DNA of 64,000 bases from Plumapathes pennacea (Eukaryota > Cnidaria > Anthozoa > Antipatharia > Myriopathidae), in contig OZ038463.1 in assembly GCA_964036295.1 (NCBI GenBank), positions 31,049,069 to 31,113,068 on the forward strand, read 5' to 3'. Positions 47,601-57,631 of the stretch are shown piece by piece. The notes below the pieces were generated by a model, which saw nothing but the letters and a program-made list of their open reading frames with translations, made no database searches and was not told where the DNA came from. Numbering within the stretch: the first letter of the stretch is position 1; every line of letters begins with the position of its first letter. A program made the position numbers and the translations under genes.

Positions 47601-49812
47601 CGACGGTTCAGATGGTTAAGTTCTGCGCTACGTCCTTACAAACGCACCATGCCTTTTGGCTATCCTAGTACATTAAGTGAAATAATTATATCACACTTAC
47701 CTGAATCCAACAGCCGAAAAGTTCCAGGATAATAAGAGCGTGAGTTTTTTTGGAAGAGGATAAGCGTCAACCTTAAGAGCGATCAAAAGTATTCCAGTTA
47801 CGCGAACTAAACCAAACAAGGTCGCAAATGTAAAGATGTGTTTTTGAAAAGTAGACTAAGGGGAAGCATCCTCGTTCTCAGGCTCTTTTCCCTCCTCGCC
47901 TTAGATATACAAGAACTAAGTAAATAATAATGTGTAAAATTATGATAATTTAGAGCAAATCGAGGGCAATTAACATCGAGCATAATTTAAGAAAGAGGGT
48001 AGCATTGTATTTTCAGTATACAAACTAAGAAAGTACGATTCGCATGACGTAAAATATGGATATTCGGCCATACTATGTTTTTCATTTTAGACGAGTACCG
48101 AAGACCGAAGTGTGATTCTGCAAAAAAAAAAAAAAAAAGGATAACATCCGATGATTGAGAACAACTGTGATGTCACAAAATATATAGTATACACGTTAGC
48201 TCATATCTTCGTTCCTTTATCCCCTCTCTATCAACTCTTTTCCCCACATCACGTATACTATACTCTATACTAGACCTGAGGATCCCTTGTGTGTATTTTA
48301 GGGAGTAGACCAGACGGTCAGATTATCTCGCGGTGAATTTGTCAGATACTGAGTATATTATTAGCCTAAAATCTCATAGGAGTAACTGACCACTAAATTT
48401 TAATTTTTCGTACTATTGAGTGCAAGTACAGACTTCAAATCGAATCTCTCGTTTGCCGTCGTCCTGCTCAAAAAAAAAAAAAAAAAAAAAGAGAGTCCAA
48501 TTATTTTTTGTTCAGTAATCGTCATTTAATCTTCCTTACGGTAGTTGTGTTGACTTATCATAATTTCTCAAAACTAAACATCCATAACCTTTTTACCTAC
48601 CATTGTCAATAAAGCACAGCTGTAATTTTCATTCTTGTCAAAACTCCATCGAATCATATATTGGTTCCACATTCTTGGATTGGCTGGGACAAAAGAAAAA
48701 GAGAGAGCAGATAATCGTTTTTACAAAATCATCAACTATATAGAAACTTGCAACGGTTAGAAAAGAAGAGTTCAACGAGCAAATCATGATTACTTGTTTA
48801 TGATGTGACTATAAATGTTCTTTGGGACTCTCCTCATTGTAAGCACGCGTGCTAATGTCAATTGGCAACTTGTTTTCGGACACTATTGTCGTGACATGGA
48901 AAAGCTACAGAAATTGAACGCGATTTTTGATTGCTGTGGTAACATAATTGCACTCAGTGCATGTAATATTTTAAATTACATTCAGTTCAAATTAACGATT
49001 GACTTGCTTGCTCACAGCCAAATCAGATTTTTGTATAGTCATATGAGATTTGTAATCATGCAAGTGATTAAGTAATTAGACGACCGCAAAGCTGTGAGTC
49101 TGACTTAATTTGACTTTTGTCTTTGGGAGTCTGTGACGTAAATTTTAAAATTAGGGGGATATTTCAAGTAAACTGTGTACTGTAATTTGCGAGTCTTGCT
49201 ATTCTGCTATTGATATTGCTATATCAGATTTTGATACAACTCACATTTATAAGGAATCCACTTGATCAATACATGACTTTTGTTGACAAAATACACCTCA
49301 GTTTTTTGCGTCAGTGGGTTGAAATATTCACTTGATGTATAGCTATAGTCTCTGCGTTTGAATGGGGGTTGACCACAGGAGCCTAAAAATATATTGATTA
49401 TAATAAAAATCATTAGATAGAGCACAAAGCAGTTCAATGTTATAAATTATGCAAGAACATGATACCTAACATTCTAGTTTACCACTGGAAATTGTGGTTT
49501 TTCGGATAACTGTTGAATCATTTCATTTATCCAAAAATGCTTGGAAGCATCCTTAGACATTCAGGAATAATGAAAAGAAAAAAGAAAGAAAAGAAGAAGC
49601 GATTGCGATTACGATTGCGACTTTCCTACACAAGCAATCGGTTATGGTGTTTATTAGTGCAGTTAATTGATATATTTTTCAAGGTGAACAAAACCCTCTC
49701 TAAGCTCTGCAATCCTTGCTGCACTTACAGTTTGTAATGTGAATAATATTAAGCTCAAGGAATGCAATTCATTACCAGCACACTGCTCTTTTTTTGAAAA
49801 AGCCACGCTTGC
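40933..49812 (-). CDS. SEFIR-domain (IL-17-receptor-like) membrane receptor, copy A
   Basis: Eleven exons could be chained on the minus strand: 49776-49812, 49245-49382, 48597-48683, 47701-47806, 47044-47079, 43588-43659, 43300-43350, 42560-42625, 41992-42102, 41708-41761 and 40933-41438. Every internal junction is phase 1. Order: a short ectodomain of about 125 residues, probably fibronectin-III-like (KSHVLIKW, QYMIRWSFD), then a Ser/Thr-rich stalk from three mini-exons. A membrane helix, a short linker and a C-terminal SEFIR domain follow. SEFIR domains recruit Act1-type adaptors in IL-17 signalling; the protein ends right after the domain, without the extended tail of vertebrate receptors. 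Exon 47701-47806 has one extra base relative to copy B and would break the frame unless skipped. The first exon is uncertain. Confidence 0.75.
41624..41653. repeat. AC dinucleotide microsatellite, unit A
   Basis: About 15 AC units in an intron of receptor A. The copy in unit B (57576-57628) has about 26 units. Confidence 0.95.
41708..41761 (-). CDS. Receptor A: juxtamembrane cytoplasmic exon
   Basis: 54 bases, phase 1 to 1, CTTCACAG acceptor and GTAAGA donor. Encodes PNVANNWRKNLIQDPAI, conserved in copy B except for two residues. Confidence 0.75.
   Translation of the reverse strand: MPTWQTIGGKISFKIQR
41992..42102 (-). CDS. Receptor A: membrane-helix exon
   Basis: 111 bases, phase 1 to 1. 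Encodes a hydrophobic segment (VVMTLGVGLTVISLILTVYV) followed by the basic YLKRRRKSS stop-transfer sequence. This fixes the orientation with SEFIR inside the cell. Confidence 0.85.
42560..42625 (-). CDS. Receptor A: stalk mini-exon 3
   Basis: 66 bases, phase 1 to 1, TTTCGCAG acceptor and GTACAG donor. Encodes KNMSSTFFTQEQKSTTPTTS, Ser/Thr-rich. Equivalent to 58915-58980 in unit B. Confidence 0.7.
42972..42998. repeat. Poly-G tract in intron of receptor A
   Basis: 27 consecutive G, not present at the matching place in unit B. Confidence 0.9.
43300..43350 (-). CDS. Receptor A: stalk mini-exon 2
   Basis: 51 bases, phase 1 to 1, TTTTCGCAG acceptor and GTAACA donor. Encodes QTTTEVQIPTTSITSI. Related exons in unit B are 58323-58370 and the defective 59544-59609. 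Confidence 0.7.
43588..43659 (-). CDS. Receptor A: stalk mini-exon 1 with Thr run
   Basis: 72 bases, phase 1 to 1, TTCCTCAG acceptor and GTACAA donor. Encodes QNVSSTPRPLTEKSS then eight Thr from an ACA (GTT on plus) triplet run. Unit B has five Thr here (60188-60250). Confidence 0.75.
44059..44432 (-). mobile_element. tRNA-derived SINE inserted in unit A only
   Basis: Unit B reads uninterrupted across the site (GCGTG then CCGACGCGTGATTTG at about 60681), giving a 374-base insertion. On the minus strand it has an A box GGCCGAGCGG (plus 44395-44404) and a B box GGTTTGATTCC (plus 44352-44362). An unrelated body follows, ending in an ATGATG-rich stretch. Target duplications are not clear. Confidence 0.7.
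44934..46570 (+). mobile_element. Helitron copy 4, insertion absent from unit B
   Basis: It starts TCCCCGAGCGAAGCG and ends ATTATCGTATTTCTAG, 1,637 bases. The left flank ends TTTTA and the right flank begins TAAGATAAG. Unit B reads TTTTATAAGATAAA at 61177-61190, so the insertion lies exactly between A and T with no duplication. It carries the STPR-type coding remnant at 45190-45765 and no helicase. Confidence 0.9.
45190..45765 (+). pseudogene. STPR-like repeat remnant in Helitron copy 4
   Basis: Several frames each encode parts of a highly charged repeat protein. The longest (45437-45652) contains RAEEMTPQRQQRM, RAEEKTPQREQRLKANRELQ and similar units with 23-residue spacing. Frame changes between segments show decay. 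Its start (TEKLETQKSRETRRQKRRE-like) is homologous to 1536-2015. Confidence 0.5.
47044..47079 (-). CDS. Receptor A: short ectodomain exon
   Basis: 36 bases, phase 1 to 1, CTATAG acceptor and GTAAGA donor. Encodes NQIDQVPCTVS with one cysteine. Conserved in unit B at 61666-61701. Confidence 0.65.
47701..47806 (-). CDS. Receptor A: ectodomain exon with a one-base frameshift
   Basis: The acceptor TTTGGTTTAG and donor GTAAGT are conserved with copy B, where the exon is 105 bases. Here it is 106, because a T run at 47745-47751 has seven T instead of six (62665-62670 in B). Read from the acceptor, the frame is VRVTGILLIALKVDAYPLPK and then shifts. The frame needed for the next exon (ending YYPGTFRLLDS) is present after the run. 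Skipping the exon would keep phase 1. Confidence 0.65.
48597..48683 (-). CDS. Receptor A: ectodomain exon, fibronectin-like strand
   Basis: 87 bases, phase 1 to 1, TTGTCCCAG acceptor. Encodes NPRMWNQYMIRWSFDKNENY and then SCALLTMV. Of two overlapping donors, GTAG|GTAAAA is chosen because it keeps phase 1. Confidence 0.7.
49245..49382 (-). CDS. Receptor A: N-terminal ectodomain exon
   Basis: 138 bases, phase 1 to 1, ATATTTTTAG acceptor and GTGAGT donor. Encodes a segment with SCGQPPFKRRDYSYTSSEYF and KSHVLIKWIPYK. Asn-Lys-Ser is a possible glycosylation site. Confidence 0.7.
49776..49812 (-). CDS. Receptor A: possible second exon
   Basis: 37 bases between a very strong pyrimidine tract ending TTTTTTCAG and a GTAATG donor. 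Encodes ASVAFSKKEQCA, phase 0 in and phase 1 out, which fits the next exon. Unit B's equivalent lies outside the window. Confidence 0.5.
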
Positions 49813-51420
49813 CTGAAAAAAAAAAAGAAAAAAAAAAGTGATTTCGTAGTTAAATTTTGTAGTTTCTGTTAACTTGGTTAACAGTAAAATGTAGGATTTG
49901 AAAGTTCACAGTTCTTTGCACACTGATGTAAGTTTTTTGACATAAAAAAATGACAGGTCAATATTTGTTTATTTGTATAGCGGTATCCATTCAGACCTTA
50001 GTTTGTCAGACCCCCGGGATGTCTGAACAGCCAAAAAGCTTTGTTCGACAGGAATTGGAAACCCGGCACCGCATAGTGTATTACTAAATCCGTCTTGCCG
50101 CCCTTCTGCTCTGTGGCTCTTTGCGGTTTGACCGGAGAAATGACTAAATTTCTTGTCGGTTTGGAAAAACTGACAGAAGCAAACACTGCTTATATTAGGA
50201 ACTCGTTAGACAAGAAGCCATTGCAAAATATCTTTCTGTGGAACCGGAGGCGGCTTAAACCTGCAGAGCAAGGGCGCGCGTATCACCCTCCGCTGGATGA
50301 CGAATCCTGCCCTGCCAGTGCCTTCCACCCACATACGCTAAAATTTGTCCCCTGCCATTCCTTCAAACCCACAGTCTACTTCTCCTTCCGATCCCGCTAA
50401 ACAAAGCGTATTCATAATCAGGAGGTCTTATTTCACCACTGACAATTCCCGTATACTAATCGAAAACCCCAAGAAAAAGTCAATGGTGGGGTAAAGTTCC
50501 TCGGGAACAGCCCGCAAACGCAAAGTGTAACCACAGCTTATGGTTTGAAAGCTCTGGCGGCCTATCAGACATATTTTTTATTTTCTTTCAAATGACTTGA
50601 TAAGAAGCCAGAAAGTTCGAGCGAGGATATACACAAGCAATATTTTGGGAACTGTATCTCGCTGGGAAGTGCAGAAGAGCATGAGGACCTCGACTTCCTT
50701 GATCCCGGACAAGCGTTTTAGTTGGTCTTATATGGACTCACTGCAGCTTGTTGGCCATGAGTTTAGAGAATTTGGTCAATACCGAGAGATGCGGAAAAAA
50801 ATTATGTGTTGCTATTAATTTGTCTCATGCAGTACGGAGTATACTGCCGGTAACCGGTAACACTCATACAAACAGATTATGAACGCAAATCAAAACAGAC
50901 GCCTGCAGTAGGTAAGTCACACAAATGCGTGACTGCATGATTACTTGCGATGTTTAGAAGAATCATTACCAAGAACAAGGTAGACATGTCTGGAGCTTCA
51001 ACAGCACGTACCGATCACTCCTTCTGCGTATTGCAACTGAACGGTACTGATACGGTGTGTTTGGTTTTGATGTCCTTCAGGTTAACACGCAATACGTCTA
51101 GAATGTCCGGATTACCCACGCAGAAGGCGGACATTGACATCAATCGGGTTTTTAGTTTGTTCTAGAGACTTTGTATCCTTATAGAAAAATACATTCCCTT
51201 ATTGAAGCAGGATTTACTGCGTTTCTAAGGGTGCTTTTGAGCAAGTTAAAACAAAAAAATTCTTTCATCATTTTATCGCGAAATAACGTCCGAGATAACA
51301 GTCATTGGTCTTCCACCAGATACTGCGAAGCTTTGACCCGTACTGTCATGGAAGTTAAAACTATTTATGCATAGATAATAATAGTGAGAAAAGAAAAACT
51401 CTTGTTTCAGTTGGCTGACC
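49813..51420. other. 5' region of receptor A; start exon not settled
   Basis: One candidate first exon is 50970-50987 on the minus strand (MSTLFL, GTAATG donor, phase 0). It would join the exon at 49776 to make a rather short hydrophobic leader. No better candidate was found, and the rest is without recognisable features. Confidence 0.25.
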
Positions 51421-51931
51421 AATAAGTTCTGACCAATAAGTTCACGCGGAAGATCTAAGGCGACGGTTACTTTCCTGCAGATGGAGTTTCGGTCACTACA
51501 GGGAGCTGGAAATCCGATGAAATAAATATTGCTGCGGACAGTCTCCTACGAATGCGACGAAGGGTGAGTACCGAGAAAAGCAATAAATTTGCGGCGGCAA
51601 TATACGCAATTCCTTTTACCAAAGCTACGAGTATATATCTCTTCCGGCAAACAGGCTTTTTCGCATTTTCCGGTTTAAATTGTGATTGACTTGTCCGGTT
51701 GGATTAGCCAATCAGAATGTTTCGTTTCTCCACGATCGGGTACTAAGCTTTTGTACATTATGCTAACATATTTTAGCATTTTAATGTGTTAAATAGTTTA
51801 GACACAATTAAAATTACAGCAACATTAAACGCAATTCCTTTTACCAAAGCTGGTTTATTGAGTTTCACTAAGTAAAAACACAAAGTATAAAAAGTAAATA
51901 GAAATACAGTAAGTGTAGTAAGTAAAGAGAA
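51421..51931. repeat. Fragment of the segmental-duplication sequence
   Basis: Matches about 11570-12005 and 32255-32720 (AAGATCTAAGGCGACG, ATGCGACGAAGGGTGAGTAC and others). It ends exactly where unit B begins, so the A/B junction lies in this third, partial copy. Confidence 0.75.
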
Positions 51932-52037
51932 ATTACGTAAGAATTCTATGCAGCAACAGACAGATAATTTACTGATTTGCTGCTACCGAACTGTTTACAG
52001 CGACCAGACGCTAACTTTTCCATACCTTACTCAGCTA

Positions 52038-52211
52038 CAGTCGAATTTCGTTATTTCGAACTCGGTTAATTCGAAGTTCCCGTTGTTTCGAACTCGAGCC
52101 GAATCCTCTAGGCTTTATTTTTTCAATCATTTACTATCGGCTACTTCGAAACCCCGCTATTTCGAACTTTTTTCATGTCCCGTGCTACTTCGAAATAGCG
52201 GGGTTCGACTG
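52038..52211. mobile_element. pogo-like MITE with TA duplication, unit B
   Basis: Termini CAGTCGAATTTCGTTATTTC and AAATAGCGGGGTTCGACTG are flanked by TA on both sides. This is the better preserved copy of 35701-35837. Confidence 0.8.
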
Positions 52212-54211
52212 TATTTCTTCTCGGAAGTCGTAAACGTAAACAGGAATTTAATTCGACTCCGCACGGCTGCTAGAGAGTGAATACTATTCAGGAAGCGATT
52301 AAACCTGCTAATAACTTTGTTGCGTCACTACAATGACATAGCCCGGCGCCCCAAAGGCGCTAGAAATCGAGGCGCACACAATACCAGTTTTAATACCAGT
52401 GGGCTTGTTTACATAGATTGATGGCAATGTTCACGCGTGTAGGCTGAACAATAATTACACACGAGCCCACCAGCTATGCTCTATTGTATATCATGTATAA
52501 ATAAAGCATTCATTGTTCATTCATTCGATGCTACAGAGAAGTGGGCAAACAAAGAAAGTGCATCTTGCAGGGAGATAGGCATCATGCAGAGGCTTGATAA
52601 AGCACTAAATTAATGTAGGGGTTATACTTAGTAAACATGTTGTGTAGGAGGAATAAGAAAACACCATATTGCATTAGGAATTAGGTGATTGAAACCGGTA
52701 GTCATTCGTACGATGTAACTGTAGGCTCTGATAGGTATCGAGTTTGGGCCGTTGGTCTGGAATAGAGTAGGAGATTTTGATATTTGATGTGAAAGAGGGT
52801 CAAAAACTGTCAAAAGTCGCAAAATTTGGTCTGAAAAACGACGTCTTTTCTTGAATTTATTGACCTCCAATACCAGGTGGAATAGCGCGTCGCACGTTGA
52901 TTAATAATGTCTGTCATGTCATGTATTACCGCTCAAATTGCCATTCTTTTTCGGAATAAAGCAGCATATATAGTGAAGGTTGTAGAGATTGGCCATAATT
53001 TAGCACTCTTAGTTTTCTGTCTTCTGTCCATACCCTCAACGATGATGATAAAAATAATGAACAGGAACGAGATCCCATATTTTCATTTACTTGGGGAGGA
53101 ATCATAAAGTTCTTGGCTTATTGTTAAAATTACGTTTTCTACTGCTTCCATGAAGCTCTGGGCATTATTATGCTAGCATGTGTATAATAGACAAATATAG
53201 GACATATGGTGCAACTGATCCGTGCGGTATAACTGGGCTTTAATTGATGTGACGAGTCACTGACCCGCCGTTTTCCTTTCTCCGGCATAATAAAACAGCT
53301 TGCTTGTAAAGTAAAGATTAGAGAAAATGTGCATAATTTAGCACTTGCACGTTTTTTGTCTTTTTAATTTTTAATTTTTGTTATTTTGTTATTTTGTTTT
53401 TTTGTCTTTTTAATTTGTTATGTTTAGTAAGAAGATGAACCATCATGGTTTTCGTCGCGTACGGCCGTGTAGTACTAAACTTAGCACACCGGCTATGTTG
53501 CAATATGCTTGATTCTAGAGCGAAGTATTATTTTCGTTTGACGATTCTCAACTCTGCAGAGTTTCTAAAATATTTTTCATTTATGCTTTCTGGTTGAAAA
53601 TTAACTCGGTACCTATAGTATTCTTGTATGTGGATATGGTAATATATTATTCTCTGAACAAAGAGGAAGAAGAACAGATGGCAGCTAAACGTTCATATCT
53701 TTTATGGTAACGCTGAATAACTGTAATTTATTGTAAGTTAAAGACTGCACAGTACTTATCTTTTGCAGACGTATATTTCCCAACATCAGTTACAAAAGCA
53801 TTATCTTTAGTGCTCTTTTCGTGATCAGCTAACTGAAACCCCGCAGTTAATTCATATTAACGTTGTTTATACGACCTAACCTAATGTCGCTCCGATATCA
53901 AGCCCGGCGAGGAATTTTATTCAGCAAGATAAGAATTTTTAAGTCCATGTCAAAATCCACAGTCTTATCGGTTAAAATAATTTCTTTCATCCACTCCTTC
54001 TGTGCAATGTGCGATTTTCTTCTAATCATATGCAAAATGGTTGAGAGGTTTATTTCTTTTGGAGAAGCCATCTGTTTCACTAGCGAAAAGCGAGGAAGCT
54101 CGACGCAGGGAAACGAGCGAGCAGCACGAGTCGTGTTTACTTGAGAAGTCAAGCTCGCACCCGAATGACAAAGAAAACACGCAGAATATTTATAATAGTA
54201 TTTATTACTTG

Positions 54212-54523
54212 CTATTCGTCCTTCACGATGTAGTACTTAGAGAAAGATATGGCACTTGGTGTAATAAAACATTCGCCGTCAAATTTCATGCAGTAGCTTA
54301 CTTGTTTGCATATACAGGAGCTAGTTGTTAAGCCTGTTCCTAATGTTTTAGGCGTCGTTTCTACGCATATATTTTTATCTGTACATTTAGGTGGTTGTGG
54401 CGCCCTTTTTACGGAGTCTTGGTGCTTCACAATGGGCATGTCTTCTTCAGCCAGTTCGCCGTGGTCTTCCGATTGAATGACCCTAAACAGGCGTTGGTTA
54501 GGGTAAGCTGTAGCAGCAGTGAT
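54212..54523 (-). CDS. Peptide gene B, exon 2
   Basis: Same acceptor (TTGCTCTATAAAG) and propeptide as copy A. The mature segment is rewritten between the cysteines and one codon shorter. Confidence 0.75.
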   Translation of the reverse strand: MTAATAYPNQRLFRVIQSEDHGELAEEDMPIVKHQDSVKRAPQPPKCTDKNICVETTPKTLGTGLTTSSCICKQVSYCMKFDGECFITPSAISFSKYYIVKDE

Positions 54524-54952
54524 CTTTATAGAGCAACGACGAAGAACATTAGTACCATGAATTTCACATTAGGAATGTAATGGACAATGCAAGATATCGG
54601 ACATGTTGATAAATTATAAAATTATATCCTATTTATTGTCAAACTACGTATTTAAGAGAATACCAAAGTAGCACCTATGACATCTCACGCTTTAGAGTTG
54701 TAAAATTATTTGTTAAACTTAGGTGACAATTTGCTGATTGAAGATTAACACCGTCAAACTAATGATAAATTGCGCATTAACGTCCATTTGACGTGAAAAT
54801 AGATCCGTGGACAATCCTGGCTATATTTGGTACAGTTGTCCATATTATGTCAACTATTGGTATATGAAGCTTTCAAAGAATTCAGTTCGGAAGAAACAAA
54901 GAAAAAGACTACGTACCAGAAATGTCAAAAACAGAATTGTCTTCAGCTTCAT
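54212..54952 (-). CDS. Secreted cysteine-rich peptide precursor, copy B (2 exons)
   Basis: Exon 1 (54917-54952) encodes MKLKTILFLTFL with a GTACGT donor. Exon 2 (54212-54523) runs 103 codons to TAG. Signal and propeptide (52 residues, Lys-Arg at the end) differ from copy A at only four positions. The 63-residue mature part keeps six cysteines (C-x5-C-x16-C-x1-C-x5-C-x6-C) but fewer than half of the other residues. TATA-like box and AATAAA positions are conserved. The family is not recognised; a host-defence, toxin-like or signalling peptide is possible. Confidence 0.7.
54917..54952 (-). CDS. Peptide gene B, exon 1
   Basis: Twelve codons from ATG to a GTACGT donor, phase 0. Protein identical to exon 1 of copy A. 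Confidence 0.7.
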
Positions 54953-55905
54953 GGTCTTCCTTTACCACAGTGGGATGTAGTGCGGCTCAATGAAGCTGTC
55001 GCGCGTTATAAAGGTACACAAAGTACCGCCCACAAACAGACAGACGCCATTAATTATCGAGGGTAAACCCCATCAGTGTCTAACGTCACTGCTATCAACC
55101 ATCACTACTATCACCATTTTACTGGAACTTCATACGTGGGCAACAAGAATGGTGTCGTTGTAACGACAGTTGCAGGAGACTTCATTTAAGACCTCTTACG
55201 CGCAGGTGGTAAACAAACTGGAGTTTTATTTGTGGTTTGCATGTGACGTCATCAAACATTATCTCGGAAGTTATGCATTCTGCAAAACCAATACGTTTGT
55301 ATTTTCTAGAATACCATAAGTTAAGCCTTCATGCAAAGTTCTGAGGAGATACGAAATTTCTATCAAGAATTATAGATTCGTGACTAGAAGGCCGTGTGTC
55401 ACGTTTTCCGCCGCGGAAATAATGTTTGTGTGTGAATTTACATGTTTTAATTCTGGAATCATTTAAAAGGTGGGCAGAAAATAATTCCAAGTAATACAGA
55501 ATCAAATTAAGGTCCATATCAACTTTAGTTCGTGCCGCATAAGAAAGGTCGCCATGTTGATGTACTGAAGCTGTACATCAACATGGCGGCTCCATACAAA
55601 GTCCCTCAATTTCGTCGGAAATTAGGTCTCCATAAACGCAAAGCACAGTGTAAAATTTCTCTATAATTTTGCCTAGTGATGTATTTTCAACATATCTATC
55701 GATTCGAGACATCAAACTATGTTTTGGATCGATGATTTAGAAGATAATTTTCCGATACCGATCGTGCAAACCACCAATTGAATGACAGGTACGTCATGTT
55801 TCTACTACGCAGGTGTTCATTGACATGCATTAGTAAAACGTCTAAGAAAAGGATTTTCTTCTCACCACACAGGTGCACTATAATAGTGACATCATTTTAT
55901 CATTA

Positions 55906-56055
55906 CAGTCAACTCTCTTTAAGGCGGACATTCTCGGGACTATATTTAGTGTCCGCCTTAGAGAGAGTTCAGTTACAGAGAAACAATTGAAAATCGGCAA
56001 GGACCAAACTCTGTATGCTGTCCGCCTTAGAGAGGTCAATGTCCGCTTAGAGAGT
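55906..56055. mobile_element. MITE with CAGTCAACTCTCTTTAAG termini, unit B
   Basis: The counterpart of 39911-40050, with a slightly longer interior (GTCCGCCTTAGAGAGAGTTC) and a truncated right terminus. Confidence 0.65.
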
Positions 56056-56891
56056 ATTCCAATTTCCGTCGTGAACCGATCCTCCTTCATACAGCGGAAT
56101 CTTTTGGAAACGTCAAATGTACCAATCTGGAAAAACTGGGGAGCTGCAAATTAAGGTGCCAGTCGACTTAAGAGAAGAACCAAGCTCGACTTCAAACCAA
56201 ATGAGAGTGTATTTTCTCAAAAAGAAATAAAGTTGAATTTGTTTGGAAGCCGCTGCTTGTATTTGTACGAAAATTTATATTTCCAGGATGCGTTTTTTTT
56301 GTTTATCAAGTAGCTGTTTATTTGCTCTTCGGACAACTTTTGGCGACTATTTATTTTATGTTTTCTTACATCTCTCTGTCAGCCATCTTGCTTTACACAC
56401 GTGTGACGTAGCACCACGTGACCGATAAACCGCGCTCCAAACGGCCGCCAAATGAGGGAACAAAACCGTTCTTTGAGTTGAAGTTTATTGATACCAGATT
56501 CGTTTATTGTTTTTTTTCGGGAAGTGATTGTGTTTATGCTAAAGGACGCATTGAAAGTACAAAATTTGATATAAACTGTTGTAGACCGTTGCCATTTTAT
56601 TTAGGTAATGTGATATCATAGTTGGCCTTAAACGTTAAAGTTAAACGAACTCGTAATTGAGAGTCTCATGTAAAATCCTATTGTTCTGGCCTTCGACATT
56701 GCCGACATTCCCACGACATGAAAATAAGTATTTTTTGAAGTTTTTGCAATTTAAGTGACAATATTACGGTGACTGTGTAGACTAGCGTTTCGAACCTAAG
56801 GGGCGAAAGTTATAGGGAAGCTGTCATTAATTCTATACATCGTGGGGAAGCAACTTAAAGATAAAGGTTTGTTTATGTTTCTGTTGTGCAT

Positions 56892-57391
56892 TTACACGAA
56901 AACTTCTACTGGGGCAATCTCTGAAGTGTCATTCAAACGCATGACTATTTTATCTCGATCTTGTGGCCAGCGGTATGTCACAACCGCCCATGGAGGCAAG
57001 TTCTGGGTATCCATTTTATCATCCAGCAACACACAAACGATCTTAGTGGCTGACCGTGTGTTGCAATACATATATTGAAGAAGCTGCATCTCGTACCAAA
57101 CTCGTTGCTTCTCATCTGTCAATCTTTGAGACACGTCATCGTCATGAGTGTACATGGCGTTGTAACCAGGACTCAGGAACACCAGCACTTTGTCGGCTTT
57201 CTGGATCTGGCTACCAGCCCACCTCACATGCCCTTTGGAACAAATTTCTGGGGTTGCCATCTTGTCCATAATCATAGGATAACCCGCATGCTCTCTGAAC
57301 CAGTTTACGATTGAAGCAATTTCGTCGATGTAATCTTCATTCTCTGGATAATAGGACACCATGAAGGAACGTTCCTCACACTTTGCAGCGG
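56892..57391 (-). CDS. Receptor B: SEFIR exon and stop
   Basis: 166 codons including TAA, ATTACAG acceptor, phase 1. The same motifs as copy A (FREHAGYPMIMDKMA, KADKVLVFLSPGY, KIVCVLLDD). Confidence 0.85.
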
Positions 57392-57572
57392 CTGTAATAT
57401 AAACATGAATTGTGTTAATTAGTGCGCTATTCTAGAATAATAGTAGCCGCATACTCATTCGCTTATGAGTTATACCTATTCCGGAAATATTCAATTACTA
57501 TTCTGTCAGTTTTTTCTTTCTCCCGTAAGCGACCACCTCTCTTTAAAGCGACCACTTATCAATGAACTGTAT

Positions 57573-57631
<59 letters not shown>

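Larger units (their letters stand above)
35595..51931. repeat. Tandem duplication unit A (receptor plus peptide)
   Basis: From ATTACGTAAGAATTCTATGC at 35595 rightwards the sequence is closely matched by unit B from 51932, about 16.3 kb away, in the same orientation. Paired landmarks are peptide genes 38228/54212, SEFIR exons 40933/56892, membrane exons 41992/57949 and ectodomain exons 48597/63687. A-specific material includes about 37095-37540, the SINE at 44059-44432 and the Helitron at 44934-46570. The exact right edge of the unit lies somewhere before 51932. Confidence 0.9.
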
